A stretch of DNA of 64,000 nucleotides from assembly GCF_011319465.1 (NCBI RefSeq), contig NZ_RCMB01000013.1, positions 1 through 64,000 on the forward strand, read 5' to 3'. Below the pieces are notes generated by a model. That model saw only the letters and a program-made list of their open reading frames with translations, did no database searches and had not been told where the DNA came from. Positions within the stretch are counted from its first letter, which is position 1. The number at the start of each line of letters is the position of its first letter. The stretch comes from Candidatus Nitrosotalea sp. TS (lineage in GTDB: Archaea > Thermoproteota > Nitrososphaeria > Nitrososphaerales > Nitrosopumilaceae). Below are positions 1 to 8,852 of this stretch, piece by piece. A program made the position numbers and the translations under genes.

Positions 1-67
1 CATGATCAACCAAGATAAGTCGCAATGGACCTATTGTTACTTTAGAAGTCAGACCTTCACCATCATC

Positions 68-649
68 TCAATAATCTACAAAATAGTTTTTTGGTACACT
101 AAAATTCCACAGGTTGTCTGTTGCCTTTTTAATTCCAATCCTAGGTCTTGATTCAATTATAGATCTTTTTACACTTATGCCGTCAGCGATATACAACGCT
201 GATACTTTTGTCAAATCTTCACCATATTGCAGTTTTGTTATTTTGAGAGATTGGGTCAATTTTGCAGGACCGTTTGCAAGATTAGAGATTACATCCATTT
301 TACGTTGTTTTATCATAAATTCAATCCCATCCTTTGGAACAATGGCTCGTATCAATACTGCACCTGCATCATACTTTTCATCTTTTGCAACAGCATTTAC
401 ACAATAGTGCATTCCATATGTAAAGTAGACATATGCCCTTCCCACTTCACCAAACATTGCTTTGTTCCTTTCAGTCCTGCCTCCAAACGAATGACTGGCA
501 GGATCATCTTTGTACCTATAGGCTTCAGTTTCAGAAATAATTCCAGAAATTATCATTCCGTTAATTCTTCTAACTAGCAACTTACCCAATAGATTTTTAG
601 CTACATCAACGGTATCTTTTCCATAAAATGAGCGTGGGATAGTCTTCAT
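68..649 (-). CDS. 3-methyladenine DNA glycosylase (AAG/MPG family)
   Basis: A 193-residue protein of the AAG/MPG fold, which excises alkylated purines and hypoxanthine to start base-excision repair. The family signature is visible: SETEAY with the catalytic Glu at about residue 42, then DPASHSF and RNKAMFG near residues 49-67, and the VYFTYGMHYCVN block around 73-86 that lines the base pocket. The length is normal for the family. Its ATG overlaps the stop of the upstream uracil-DNA glycosylase gene by 4 bases (ATGA), so the two repair genes are probably translated as a pair. Family assignment is firm; exact substrate range is inferred. Confidence 0.93.
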   Translation of the reverse strand: MKTIPRSFYGKDTVDVAKNLLGKLLVRRINGMIISGIISETEAYRYKDDPASHSFGGRTERNKAMFGEVGRAYVYFTYGMHYCVNAVAKDEKYDAGAVLIRAIVPKDGIEFMIKQRKMDVISNLANGPAKLTQSLKITKLQYGEDLTKVSALYIADGISVKRSIIESRPRIGIKKATDNLWNFSVPKNYFVDY

Positions 650-1227
650 TCGTTAATGTCTATTGGGATTCCCTTTTTTATCTTGTCAAGAATATCAAAT
701 AAAGTCTTCAAATCATCTTTTAGGACTTGACGCAGATCCTGGTTGTATATTATAGCTGCTGGATGTATCGTGACAAAATATAGCTGATTATTTCTTTTAA
801 TTATTTTTCCCCTATTCTTTGTTATCTCATTTCCATTTAACAATGAACCAAAAGCAGTATTTCCCAATACACAGATGATTTTAGGTCGAATGATCTCAAT
901 CTCTTTTTGCAGATAACCATTACACGAATCCATTTCTTGTTTATTTGGCCTCCTGTTATCAGGAGGTCTGCATTTTACAATATTTGTAATGTAAACATCT
1001 TCGCGTGTAAATCCTGCATACAGCAGTGCTTCTGAAAGTATCTTGCCGGCAGTGCCTACAAAGGGCATACCTTGAATATCTTCTGTGCGGCCTGGAGCCT
1101 CTCCAATAAACACTACCCCCGTTTTAACACTACCAGAACCTGGCACCGCATTTGTTCTTGATTTAGACAATTCGCAAGAGATGCACGAAACAACAGTTTT
1201 TCTCAGATTAGCAATCTCATCAGACAT
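646..1227 (-). CDS. udg: Type 4 uracil-DNA glycosylase (Fe-S)
   Basis: A 193-residue family 4 UDG that removes uracil from DNA. Visible are GEAPGRTED (motif A, residues 42-50), the motif TIHPAA near residue 154, and four cysteines C15, C18, C86 and C102 with the spacing of the family's 4Fe-4S site. It starts with ATG just after the tldD stop and overlaps the downstream alkyl-purine glycosylase by 4 bases. The arrangement tldD-udg-mpg on one strand looks like one transcription unit. Function is well supported by motifs; the cluster ligands are inferred from family spacing. Confidence 0.95.
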   Translation of the reverse strand: MSDEIANLRKTVVSCISCELSKSRTNAVPGSGSVKTGVVFIGEAPGRTEDIQGMPFVGTAGKILSEALLYAGFTREDVYITNIVKCRPPDNRRPNKQEMDSCNGYLQKEIEIIRPKIICVLGNTAFGSLLNGNEITKNRGKIIKRNNQLYFVTIHPAAIIYNQDLRQVLKDDLKTLFDILDKIKKGIPIDINE

Positions 1228-1228
1228 T

Positions 1229-2644
1229 TTATGTCCCCACGCTCTTAACAGTGGCTACACCACGAATATGAGGTCCGCCATTTCCCATTCTCATTATTTG
1301 CATAGGATCACCTTTGCCGCAATTTATTATTGGTCGCACAGTAAAATCCTTACCGCGTGCATCAATTGAATTGAAAAAGTCAGGAGCATTTCCCATTACA
1401 ATAACATCTCTTAACAATTCTTTACATTCCCCATTCTCAATTTTTTGTGCATACTGACATGATATACTCCAGTTATACCGCATCATGTCTATAGATGGCA
1501 CCTTCATATCACAAATCAAATAACCAGACTTTACATCTTTTATCAACTCATCAGGATTCCAATTACCAGGACCAATACAAGTGCACGCCATTCGTATTAA
1601 TGGCATAAATGAATATCCCGTGGCGCGCATCGCAGAATTTGGCATGGTATCAAAAAGAGACGCAGTTTCCCTACTCTGCATATGACCAACAAGAACACCG
1701 TCTTTTACAAGAGATTTTCTAGATGCCATTACACCCTCATCATCATATTTGTACCATCCCAAGCTGGATTGTATCAGAGGATCATCTATTACATTAAGCT
1801 CGGTTGAACCTATTTTTGTTCCAAGATGTCCAGACCACCACGCACCACCGGCCCATGCCATTTCCTTTCCAAGTACTCTGTCAGCTTCTGATGGATGTCC
1901 CAAAATTTCATGTGCCAATAATGCAACAAAATCAGGATTCATAACAACAGTTGTTTTTTCTTCTTTTGCTGGTCTTGCATCTATTAGCTTGTCTGCCTTT
2001 TCAGATATAGAATCAGATTTTTTTAGTACGTTATCTTTTCCCGTAATTGTTTCCATTCCTCCACGACCTCCTTCTGTTGCACTCACAGTTTCTGAAAGGC
2101 CTGACTCATTAGCAGTAGCAGACAGGTTGACAATAGTATCATCGTTGTTTTGAGTTATTTTTGCACCTTCACTGTTTACAAAGTATTTATGAAGTTCATC
2201 ATGGTGCATATGAATTGATGATTTGTTTATTCTCTTTCTTGCTCGAATTATTTTATCGCATTCAAACGCCAGTTTTGTCATTTCTTCAATTGTAGGTTTT
2301 TCAATTACTGTATAATCCACAGTATCCACGTATGCACGAGTTTCAGCCAGCTTTACTTTTTGTTTCTTTGTTTGGGCGTAGTGGAATGCACTCTTTATTG
2401 CACTAATTACGCCTTCTTTTAATTCGTCCATTGATTTTGGATTTGATATGGAGTAAAACCCCCATGCACCATCTGCAAGTATGCGTATTCCTAACCCATT
2501 TTCAGACTTGGATGAAAAATGTTCAATCTGCCCATTTTCAAGCAAAAACCCATTACTTTTGGTCATCTCCGCCCTAACATCACAGTATTGTGCTCCACGA
2601 TTGAGTGCAAGTTGAACTGCTTTATCTGCAAAATCTTCCAGCAA
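1229..2644 (-). CDS. tldD: TldD-type metalloprotease subunit
   Basis: A 471-residue TldD/PmbA-family protein. The zinc motif HEILGHPSEAD starts at residue 245, matching the HExxxH-type motif that distinguishes catalytic TldD from its partner TldE. TldD and TldE form a heteromeric peptidase acting on small unfolded peptides (known in bacteria; role in archaea unclear). The C-terminal glycine-rich part (GPGNW, GNAPDFF, GKGDP) is typical. The uracil glycosylase gene follows 1 base downstream. The partner tldE is on the other strand at 61423-62778. No defects in the frame. Confidence 0.92.
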   Translation of the reverse strand: MLEDFADKAVQLALNRGAQYCDVRAEMTKSNGFLLENGQIEHFSSKSENGLGIRILADGAWGFYSISNPKSMDELKEGVISAIKSAFHYAQTKKQKVKLAETRAYVDTVDYTVIEKPTIEEMTKLAFECDKIIRARKRINKSSIHMHHDELHKYFVNSEGAKITQNNDDTIVNLSATANESGLSETVSATEGGRGGMETITGKDNVLKKSDSISEKADKLIDARPAKEEKTTVVMNPDFVALLAHEILGHPSEADRVLGKEMAWAGGAWWSGHLGTKIGSTELNVIDDPLIQSSLGWYKYDDEGVMASRKSLVKDGVLVGHMQSRETASLFDTMPNSAMRATGYSFMPLIRMACTCIGPGNWNPDELIKDVKSGYLICDMKVPSIDMMRYNWSISCQYAQKIENGECKELLRDVIVMGNAPDFFNSIDARGKDFTVRPIINCGKGDPMQIMRMGNGGPHIRGVATVKSVGT

Positions 2645-2676
2645 TACTTGAAAGATTAGTGTGCAGGTATTTTATC

Positions 2677-4552
2677 TTATAATGGTGTTTTTGAAAATTC
2701 ACTTTTCGGGATGGTAAATGAGAACATGGATCCTTCATTGACTTTGCTTTGTACCGATATTCTTCCACCATGTGCCTCGACAATTCCCTTGCATATAGAC
2801 AATCCCAAACCACTTCCTCCAGATTCACGGGTAGAAGAGGTATCCACCTGATAGAATTTCTTGAATACATTATCAATCGCTTCATTAGGAATTCCTCTCC
2901 CGTTATCTTTTACTGAAACTATGAATTCTTTTGGATTTTCTTCAACAGATATCTCAATTTTGCCAATCTTAGGCAGTGTTGCCTTTAAACTATTTTTAAT
3001 TAGATTTGTAAGTACTTGTATTATTCTTTCATCATCATAATTAGCATAAATTGTGCGGTTTAGATTGTGCGTCAGTTTTATTTGATCTGCAAGAGCTTGT
3101 GGCTGCATAGATACTACCGTAGTTTCAATTGTTTCTTTTAGATCATTATTTGATTTTTTTATTCTGAGCTGGCCTAGTTCTAGTTTTTGCGCGTCAAGTA
3201 GATCAGATATTAATTGTAATAGAGATACAGCACTTGATCGAATCACTTGCAGTCTATCTTTTTGATTCTTACTTAACGGTCCCAGATGTTCACCTAATAA
3301 CATGTCAGAATACCCTTGGATTGGAACCAATGGGGTTTTCAATTCGTGAGTTATCATAGCAAGAAATTCATCTTTTGCAAGTTCAATCTTTTTGGATTCT
3401 TCTTCTTTCTTTTGAATAGTGCTTGACATTGAGTTAACCGCTTCAGCAAGAATACCCTATCTCATCGTTAGAAGTATAATCAATTTTTTCACCATAGAAA
3501 CCTTCTCTTATTCTTACAATTGCAGTTGTAAGCTGCATGTAGAGGATTTAGTGATTTTCTAATCGAGAGTATTACAGTTACAAATACAGCAATGTCTGCA
3601 ATTATCAAACCTTGAACTATTATGACATTTTGTTTTAATTCCGAATCAATGAATTTATTCCAAGCATCCACAAATTGCGAAGTGTCACCAAGCAGGACTC
3701 CGCGTTGGGAATTAAGATTCATGAGTGCGGAACCAAATTCTTTTGAAATTAATGTATTATTTTCAACATACAATATTTTAGCTTGTTCTGCTTCCCACAA
3801 CGGATCAAGATTTCTCAACGAGTCAGAGTTTTCTCTTGGAATTTGTTGCAGGTTTTCTTGCTTTACACCATACTTTGCATAATCAGGACCATCCAAAGGT
3901 ATGCCCTCAAGAGTCTTAAGATCTCCATCAAATGTTATTGTGTCTTTTTTTATAGCATCAGTAGAGTTTCCTCCCTCACCAATAGAAATTAGCAGTGTTT
4001 TTTGTCCTATATCTTGTGCAATGCTTACCATTTCGGTTGCAATCATCTTATGGAGATTGTAATTCCTATCTAATGGCGCTAGATCATTTACAACTCCATT
4101 TGTTAGTGAAATCAAGTCACCATTTTTACCCAAGATATACGCCAACGCATTCTCCACTTTTGGATCAAAGACAGATTCTTGTCGGATTTTTTCAGCATCT
4201 TGTCTATAGATTTGCCATGAATTTCCAACTTGGTTATACATTGGTTGTAATTCAGATGGAGTGGCAACTATGGTGTACCCTGAAATGTTCCTCCAGTCCC
4301 TAGAATCTCATAAGTTTGATTAAAAGTATTAATTTCATCTGCTAATGTTTGTCTATCTGCTTCATTACCACTTGCAATAGAATTAGCTGTACCAGAGATG
4401 CCTTCAACTATAACCTTCAGATTGCTTGCATCACTGATGGAATGAAGTACATTGAGGTTCTCTTGAGAGATTGAAAATAGAAGAAATAGATTAATGGCAG
4501 AAACTCCAATTATTATCCCTAGTAACAGATATGTTTTCTGCGTAATCTTCAA
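2677..4552 (-). CDS. Membrane sensor histidine kinase (frame broken)
   Basis: One kinase of about 624 residues read in several pieces. In order: an N-terminal membrane segment (about residues 8-28), an extracytoplasmic sensor region of about 250 residues, a second membrane segment (VIIVQGLIIADIAVF), a HAMP-like linker (EKIDYTSNDEIG, read in the corrected frame), a HisKA domain with phospho-acceptor ITHELKTPL, and an HATPase with N, G1 and G2 boxes (DNGRGIP, GSGLGLSI). Breaks lie near 4270, 3535 and 3455-3457; the last is an extra C in CCC. No stop occurs in the domains themselves, so sequencing indels are more likely than decay. It diverges from the HPt gene at 4619 and probably phosphorylates that protein. 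Confidence 0.87.
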
Positions 4553-4578
4553 TTTGATAAGAAATCCAAGTGCAAGCC

Positions 4579-4599
4579 TATAAAAGCTTGTATAAAAGA
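4579..4599. promoter_or_regulatory. Bidirectional archaeal promoter region
   Basis: The 66-base gap between the divergent kinase (ATG at 4552, minus) and HPt gene (ATG at 4619, plus) contains two TATAAAAG-like elements around AAGCTT, giving a nearly symmetric A/T core. One lies about 25 bases before the plus start, the other about 30 before the minus start. This is the usual TATA position for short-leader or leaderless archaeal transcripts. Joint control of kinase and HPt is an inference. Confidence 0.6.
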
Positions 4600-4618
4600 G
4601 AGCTGGTAATTAGTTAAA

Positions 4619-5030
4619 ATGTCTGACGAGTTCCTAAAGGTTGCAAGACAAGAAATACAATTAGAATTGGATGAATTAGAACGAATTGTCTTGCATTGCG
4701 ATAGCGACGAACACATATTCAAGAACTCTCAGAATATCAAGGCACATCTCCATAAAATCAAGGGATTAGCACCCATGATGGGACAAGAAAAAATTGGAGA
4801 GTTGGCAAAAACCAGTGATTCCATTTTAGGATACATAGTAAGCAAAGGTCCGTTACCTGGACTCTTGCGAAGTCATAGTCAAAACAGTTGAAGATATGAA
4901 GAAGATCTTATGGCGGTTTGAATATTTACGATCTAGTCTGTTTTTAAGAAACAAGTACAGGATAAATTTCCCCAGATATCAGATTGGTAGGATACTTTTG
5001 AACTTAAATACCAAACATGAGGATATGTAA
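4619..5030 (+). CDS. HPt-domain phosphotransfer protein (frame broken near C-terminus)
   Basis: The first 90 residues are helical, with HLHKIKGLAPMMG at about residue 54; this resembles the H-x-x-K-G phospho-histidine motif of HPt and CheA P1 domains. The direct frame stops at 4891, but one base lost near 4860 continues as a helical segment (CEVIVKTVEDMKKIL) to TAA at 5028-5030. That gives 3n+1 bases, as in many broken genes here. The last residues are less certain because the TATA box of the next gene (TTAAATA, about 5004) lies inside. It sits between a kinase and a receiver, as expected for a phosphorelay intermediate. Confidence 0.68.
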
Positions 5031-5033
5031 TAA

Positions 5034-5400
5034 TTGGCCAGAATAATGATAGCTGACGATTCCGATGCCATAAGAATGGTGTTAAAGGATATTTTGATCA
5101 TAGGTAAGCATGAATTTGTGGCGGAAGCATCAAATGGCCTCGAAACATTTGAGCAGTTTAAAAAAACAAATCCAGACATTGTGCTTTTGGATGTTGCCAT
5201 GCCCAAAAAAGATGGCCTTACAGTATTGAAGGAGATAATCACGCATACAGACCAGATGCCAAAGGTGATCATGATTACTGCGAGCGACAACCAAGTAACA
5301 ATGAGAGAATGCATAAGAATTGGCGCGAGTAGCATATATCCTCAAGCCATTTAATTTTGAGGACGTGCTGCACAAAATATCAGAAATATTTCATTCGTAG
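5034..5400 (+). CDS. CheY-like receiver protein (one-base frameshift)
   Basis: A stand-alone receiver of about 121 residues. The acidic pocket (ADDSD), phospho-acceptor Asp in VLLDVAMP (about residue 52), and MITAS with the switch Thr/Ser are visible. The direct frame ends early in IYPQAI; removing one C at 5340-5341 restores the conserved KPF lysine motif (YLKPFNFEDV) and a normal last helix ending at TAG 5398-5400. The start is TTG at 5034, about 27 bases after a TTAAATA box, consistent with a leaderless mRNA. No output domain is present, so it acts through protein contacts. The upstream HPt protein is the likely phosphodonor. Confidence 0.88.
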
Positions 5401-5565
5401 ATCGAGTTTTAATCGAGTCCATCTTTTTTCGACATATAGGATATTGTGACAATCCTTTCCACATAGTAGTGACTTTAACTGCAACATTGCATGGTTGAAA
5501 AGGCATACTATCTGGACAAAATACAGGTATGATTAAAAGGTACTAAATATCCTGACTAGATAATA

Positions 5566-7371
5566 ATGGAAAAGATAGTAGTAGATACAAGTATCATAAT
5601 AGACGGAGAGATAACAAAACTAATCGAATCGGGAAATCTCAAGGATTGTGAAATAATTATTCCTGTTGCAGTTTTAGACGAACTTCAATCCCAAGCTTCA
5701 CAAAACAAAGACTATGGATTTGTTGGCTTGGAGGAGATAAAGAAGATTCGCGATTTGGTGCAAAAAAACAACATTGTGCTTCGATTTGAAGGCGAGCGCC
5801 CAAGCATGGATGATATCAAATTAGCAAGACATGGTAGAATTGATGCTATAATAAAAGACATTGCAAAGAAAAACAATGCCACATTTTATACAGCAGATTA
5901 CGTACAAGCTCTAGTTGCACAAGCAGAAGGAGTAAAAACTAGCTACTCAAAACCACAGGTCAAGATAGCAAATCTTGAATTTGAAAAATATTTTGATCCC
6001 CAAACTATGAGCATTCACCTCAAAGAGGGAGCAAAACCCATGGCTAAACGTGGAAGGCCTGGTGCATTTTCTTTAGTGGAGCTTGAAGACAAAAAGCTTG
6101 AAAAGGAATACCTTGAAGGAATTACTACTGAGATCCTAGAGGCTTCAAGAATCAACCAGACTGGAGTTATTGAAATTTCAAAATCCGGTGCACTTGTAGT
6201 ACAATTTCGCGATTTTAGAATAGTAATAACACATCGTCCATTTTCCAGCAGCTATGAAATTACAATCACTCATCCGCTTGTCAGACTATCACTTGATCAG
6301 TACAATGTATCCGAAAAACTGATGAACAGGCTGTCTGAGAGTGCAGAAGGAATACTCATTGCAGGGGCACCGGGCTCAGGCAAAAGTACACTAGCATCAG
6401 GCCTTGCAGACTTTTATTCTAAAAAAGGCAAAATTGTAAAAACGTTCGAGTCACCAAGAGATCTCCAGGTAGATGAAAAAATTACACAGTATACACATCT
6501 TGATGGGAGTTTTGAGAATGCGGCAGACATACTATTATTGGTACGACCAGACTATACCATATTTGACGAAGTGCGAAGATATCATGATTTTCGAGTCTTT
6601 GCAGATTTGAGATTAGCTGGAGTCGGCATGGTTGGTGTAGTACATGCAAATGCTCCCTTGGATGCAATCCAGCGATTCATAGGAAAGATAGAACTTGGAA
6701 TGATTCCACATGTTTTGGATACTGTCGTATATGTAAAAGCAGGTCAGATCTCAAAAGTATACGAATTAGAATTCAAGGTCAAAGTACCTACCGGGATGAC
6801 TGAACAAGATCTGGCAAGACCAGTGATTGAGGTTAAGAACTTTGAGAGTCATTCTTTGGAATATGAGATTTACACTTATGGAGAAGAAAATATAGTCATA
6901 CCAATATCAAAAGAGGCAAAAAGTGGCGGAATTGAAAGGCTTGCTGAATCAAAAATAAAGGATGTAATTAGGCGATTTGACTCCAACGCAGAAATTGAGA
7001 TTCTTTCAAACACTAGCATAAGAGTAAAAGTTGACAAAGACTCCATACCATCACTGATTGGTCGCGGTGGCTCAACAATCAATGAGCTTGAAAAAAACTT
7101 AGGCGTGCATATTGATGTAGAGCCAAAAACAGAAAGTAGCGAAAACAATGAATGGTTTGAAATGACAGAATCTGGAAACAACGTGATATTAGAAGTGGAT
7201 GATAACAAATCTGGAATGAGTGCAGATGTTTATGTCAGGGATAGACATTTGGTATCAACAAGAGTCGGAAAAAGAGGCAGAATTATCATAGCCAAAAGAT
7301 CTAGTGCTGGAAAGAGAATAATTAATGCAATAATGTCAAAAGATGACATCAAGGTAGTAACACGCGACTAG
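5566..7371 (+). CDS. PIN domain / PilT-type ATPase / KH domain protein
   Basis: A 601-residue protein of the archaeal COG1855 type. Residues 1-130 form a PIN nuclease-like domain with conserved acids (VVDTS, LDEL, RIDAIIKD, TADY). Residues about 240-400 are a secretion-type ATPase with Walker A GAPGSGKST (267-275) and Walker B-like YTIFDEVR. Residues about 475-600 hold a KH-type RNA-binding segment with the GxxG loop IGRGGS. The family is widespread in archaea and its role is unproven; RNA processing or ribosome-linked work is an inference. A TATA-like AAATATCC lies about 20 bases upstream. It ends exactly where the convergent regulator gene ends. Confidence 0.9.
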   Translation: MEKIVVDTSIIIDGEITKLIESGNLKDCEIIIPVAVLDELQSQASQNKDYGFVGLEEIKKIRDLVQKNNIVLRFEGERPSMDDIKLARHGRIDAIIKDIAKKNNATFYTADYVQALVAQAEGVKTSYSKPQVKIANLEFEKYFDPQTMSIHLKEGAKPMAKRGRPGAFSLVELEDKKLEKEYLEGITTEILEASRINQTGVIEISKSGALVVQFRDFRIVITHRPFSSSYEITITHPLVRLSLDQYNVSEKLMNRLSESAEGILIAGAPGSGKSTLASGLADFYSKKGKIVKTFESPRDLQVDEKITQYTHLDGSFENAADILLLVRPDYTIFDEVRRYHDFRVFADLRLAGVGMVGVVHANAPLDAIQRFIGKIELGMIPHVLDTVVYVKAGQISKVYELEFKVKVPTGMTEQDLARPVIEVKNFESHSLEYEIYTYGEENIVIPISKEAKSGGIERLAESKIKDVIRRFDSNAEIEILSNTSIRVKVDKDSIPSLIGRGGSTINELEKNLGVHIDVEPKTESSENNEWFEMTESGNNVILEVDDNKSGMSADVYVRDRHLVSTRVGKRGRIIIAKRSSAGKRIINAIMSKDDIKVVTRD

Positions 7372-7839
7372 TTACTGGAAATTTTCCAAGATTTTTGGGT
7401 TTTCCTTTAGAAACACGATGAATTTTCTGAGCTGCTTTATAGTTTGAGGATTTAGATGATGTTCAATTCCTTCAGTATCTTGATTTGCTATCTCGTGACT
7501 TATACCAAGCATCTTGAAAAACTCTAGCAAAATTCCATGTTTTTGTCGTATGGCAAATGCAACTGCGCTACCTTTTGCAGTCAGATTTATTCCCTTGTAT
7601 TTTTCATATTCTAGGTAACCATTTTCGTCAAGTCTTTGAAGCATCTTTGTAACAGACGGTGCACTGACATTTAGATACCTCGAAATATCAATTGTATTTG
7701 CATGTCCTTTTAGTTCAACAAGCTCCGATATTACTTCCAAGTAATCCTCCACCCTGGAATAGTCACCTTTGGTTGACTTGTGAGCCTCCTTGATAGATTC
7801 AAGTCTTTCACTTCTTTTCTCCTTCATAGTATAGGTCAT
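7372..7839 (-). CDS. DtxR/MntR-family metal-dependent repressor
   Basis: A 155-residue regulator with an N-terminal winged helix (SAPSVTKMLQRLDENGYL as recognition region) and a dimerisation/metal domain. Residues placed like MntR ligands are seen: D and E in the first helix (VEDYLEVI), H in RQKH, and EGIEHH. It probably senses Mn2+ or Fe2+ and represses transporter genes; the metal cannot be told from sequence. ATG at 7839 gives the full frame, but the internal ATG four codons later is also possible. It is divergent from the 7940 gene and convergent, with no gap, to the PIN-ATPase gene. Confidence 0.9.
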   Translation of the reverse strand: MTYTMKEKRSERLESIKEAHKSTKGDYSRVEDYLEVISELVELKGHANTIDISRYLNVSAPSVTKMLQRLDENGYLEYEKYKGINLTAKGSAVAFAIRQKHGILLEFFKMLGISHEIANQDTEGIEHHLNPQTIKQLRKFIVFLKENPKILENFQ

Positions 7840-7939
7840 GGATTATACTTGAAGCGATATAACCTAATCCTTTGATCAGAAATCTTTACCTTATTGTGAT
7901 TGATCTTTTGCATGGAATCTTAACTACAAATACCAAAAT

Positions 7940-8293
7940 GTGAGACAAATGGATGAGGGATTTAAAAGGCGTATTCATAAAATTAAGAAAATTAATGATT
8001 CCATCAAGAGACGAGCCGAGCTTTACTCCACATTAGGAACCTTGGATGACAGAGGCACTGCCAGAGCCTTGGGTTCTTTGCAACGTGCACCTGCACCGGG
8101 GAAGAAAATTCAGAAAATAGGATTCATCCTATTCTTGTCACCAGAGCCGTTCACCACTGTTGCAGGCATTCCGATGATCATCGCCGGTAAGTATCTAGAC
8201 AAAGTTTACAACGGCGCCACCATATCAGATATAGGTCACGAAACAAAGAACTTTGCAAGAAATGTATCAGACATCAAAGACAAAATGAGATAA
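7940..8293 (+). CDS. Conserved hypothetical protein, 117 aa
   Basis: I do not recognise a named family. The first 60 residues are strongly basic and helical (KRRIHKIKKINDSIKRR). A hydrophobic stretch around residues 60-82 (IGFILFLSPEPF...GIPMIIAG) looks like a membrane hairpin or buried core, and the tail is polar. The start is GTG at 7940 or ATG at 7949. A TATA-like ACTACAAATACC lies about 15-25 bases upstream. It is divergent from the metal regulator, so co-regulation is possible but unproven. Confidence 0.72.
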   Translation: MRQMDEGFKRRIHKIKKINDSIKRRAELYSTLGTLDDRGTARALGSLQRAPAPGKKIQKIGFILFLSPEPFTTVAGIPMIIAGKYLDKVYNGATISDIGHETKNFARNVSDIKDKMR

Positions 8294-8356
8294 CTCGAGT
8301 TTTTAATTAACATATTTTTTGCATTAGTTTTTAACTAGATATGCTTCATAATTTTT

Positions 8357-8851
8357 ATGGCAACAAGGGGCCAGGTATTAATTCCAATAGCTATTACAGC
8401 TGTGATAATAGGTATCGTTGGAGTATTAACAATTCCTGCAGACTCTAAACTTGCCGACGTTAAATTTCCAGAAGGCGTTGTAAAGATAGATAATGTGACT
8501 CTAAACGTGCAGGTGGCAGAAACCGATGCACAGAGGTCAAGGGGTTTGATGTTTCAAGATCAATTACCCTATGATCAAGGAATGATCTTTATGATGGACA
8601 GTGAACAGGTTATTCCAATATGGATGCCAAACATGCAATTTCCTTTAGATGTAATTTGGTTTGATAGCAACGGAAATGTGGTACATATTGCAAAATACGT
8701 ACAACCGTGCCAGTCAGCTCTTGAGACTGTAACATGCACTGTGGACAACGGAGGAGGTAAGCCAGCAAAGTATGTACTAGAAGTCACTGCAGGTTTTGTT
8801 AGCAAGTTCAACATAACAGCAAGCTCCAAACTACAGATAATCTCCATTTGA
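8357..8851 (+). CDS. DUF192 exported/membrane-anchored protein
   Basis: A 164-residue protein with an N-terminal hydrophobic anchor (residues about 8-27, IPIAITAVIIGIVGVLTIPA) followed by a DUF192 domain. Hallmarks are VQVAETDAQRSRGLMF, GMIFMMD, IWMPNMQFPLDVIWFD and the C-terminal VLEVTAGF. DUF192 proteins are small beta-rich extracytoplasmic proteins of unknown function. ATG at 8357 follows an A/T-rich promoter. The gene is convergent with acetyl-CoA synthetase, 1 base apart. Confidence 0.88.
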   Translation: MATRGQVLIPIAITAVIIGIVGVLTIPADSKLADVKFPEGVVKIDNVTLNVQVAETDAQRSRGLMFQDQLPYDQGMIFMMDSEQVIPIWMPNMQFPLDVIWFDSNGNVVHIAKYVQPCQSALETVTCTVDNGGGKPAKYVLEVTAGFVSKFNITASSKLQIISI

Positions 8852-8852
8852 T

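Noticed and set aside
1-67. Open minus-strand frame after the alkyl-purine glycosylase stop, running off the window edge
   Set aside because: About 22 codons without a credible start; too short to call as a gene.
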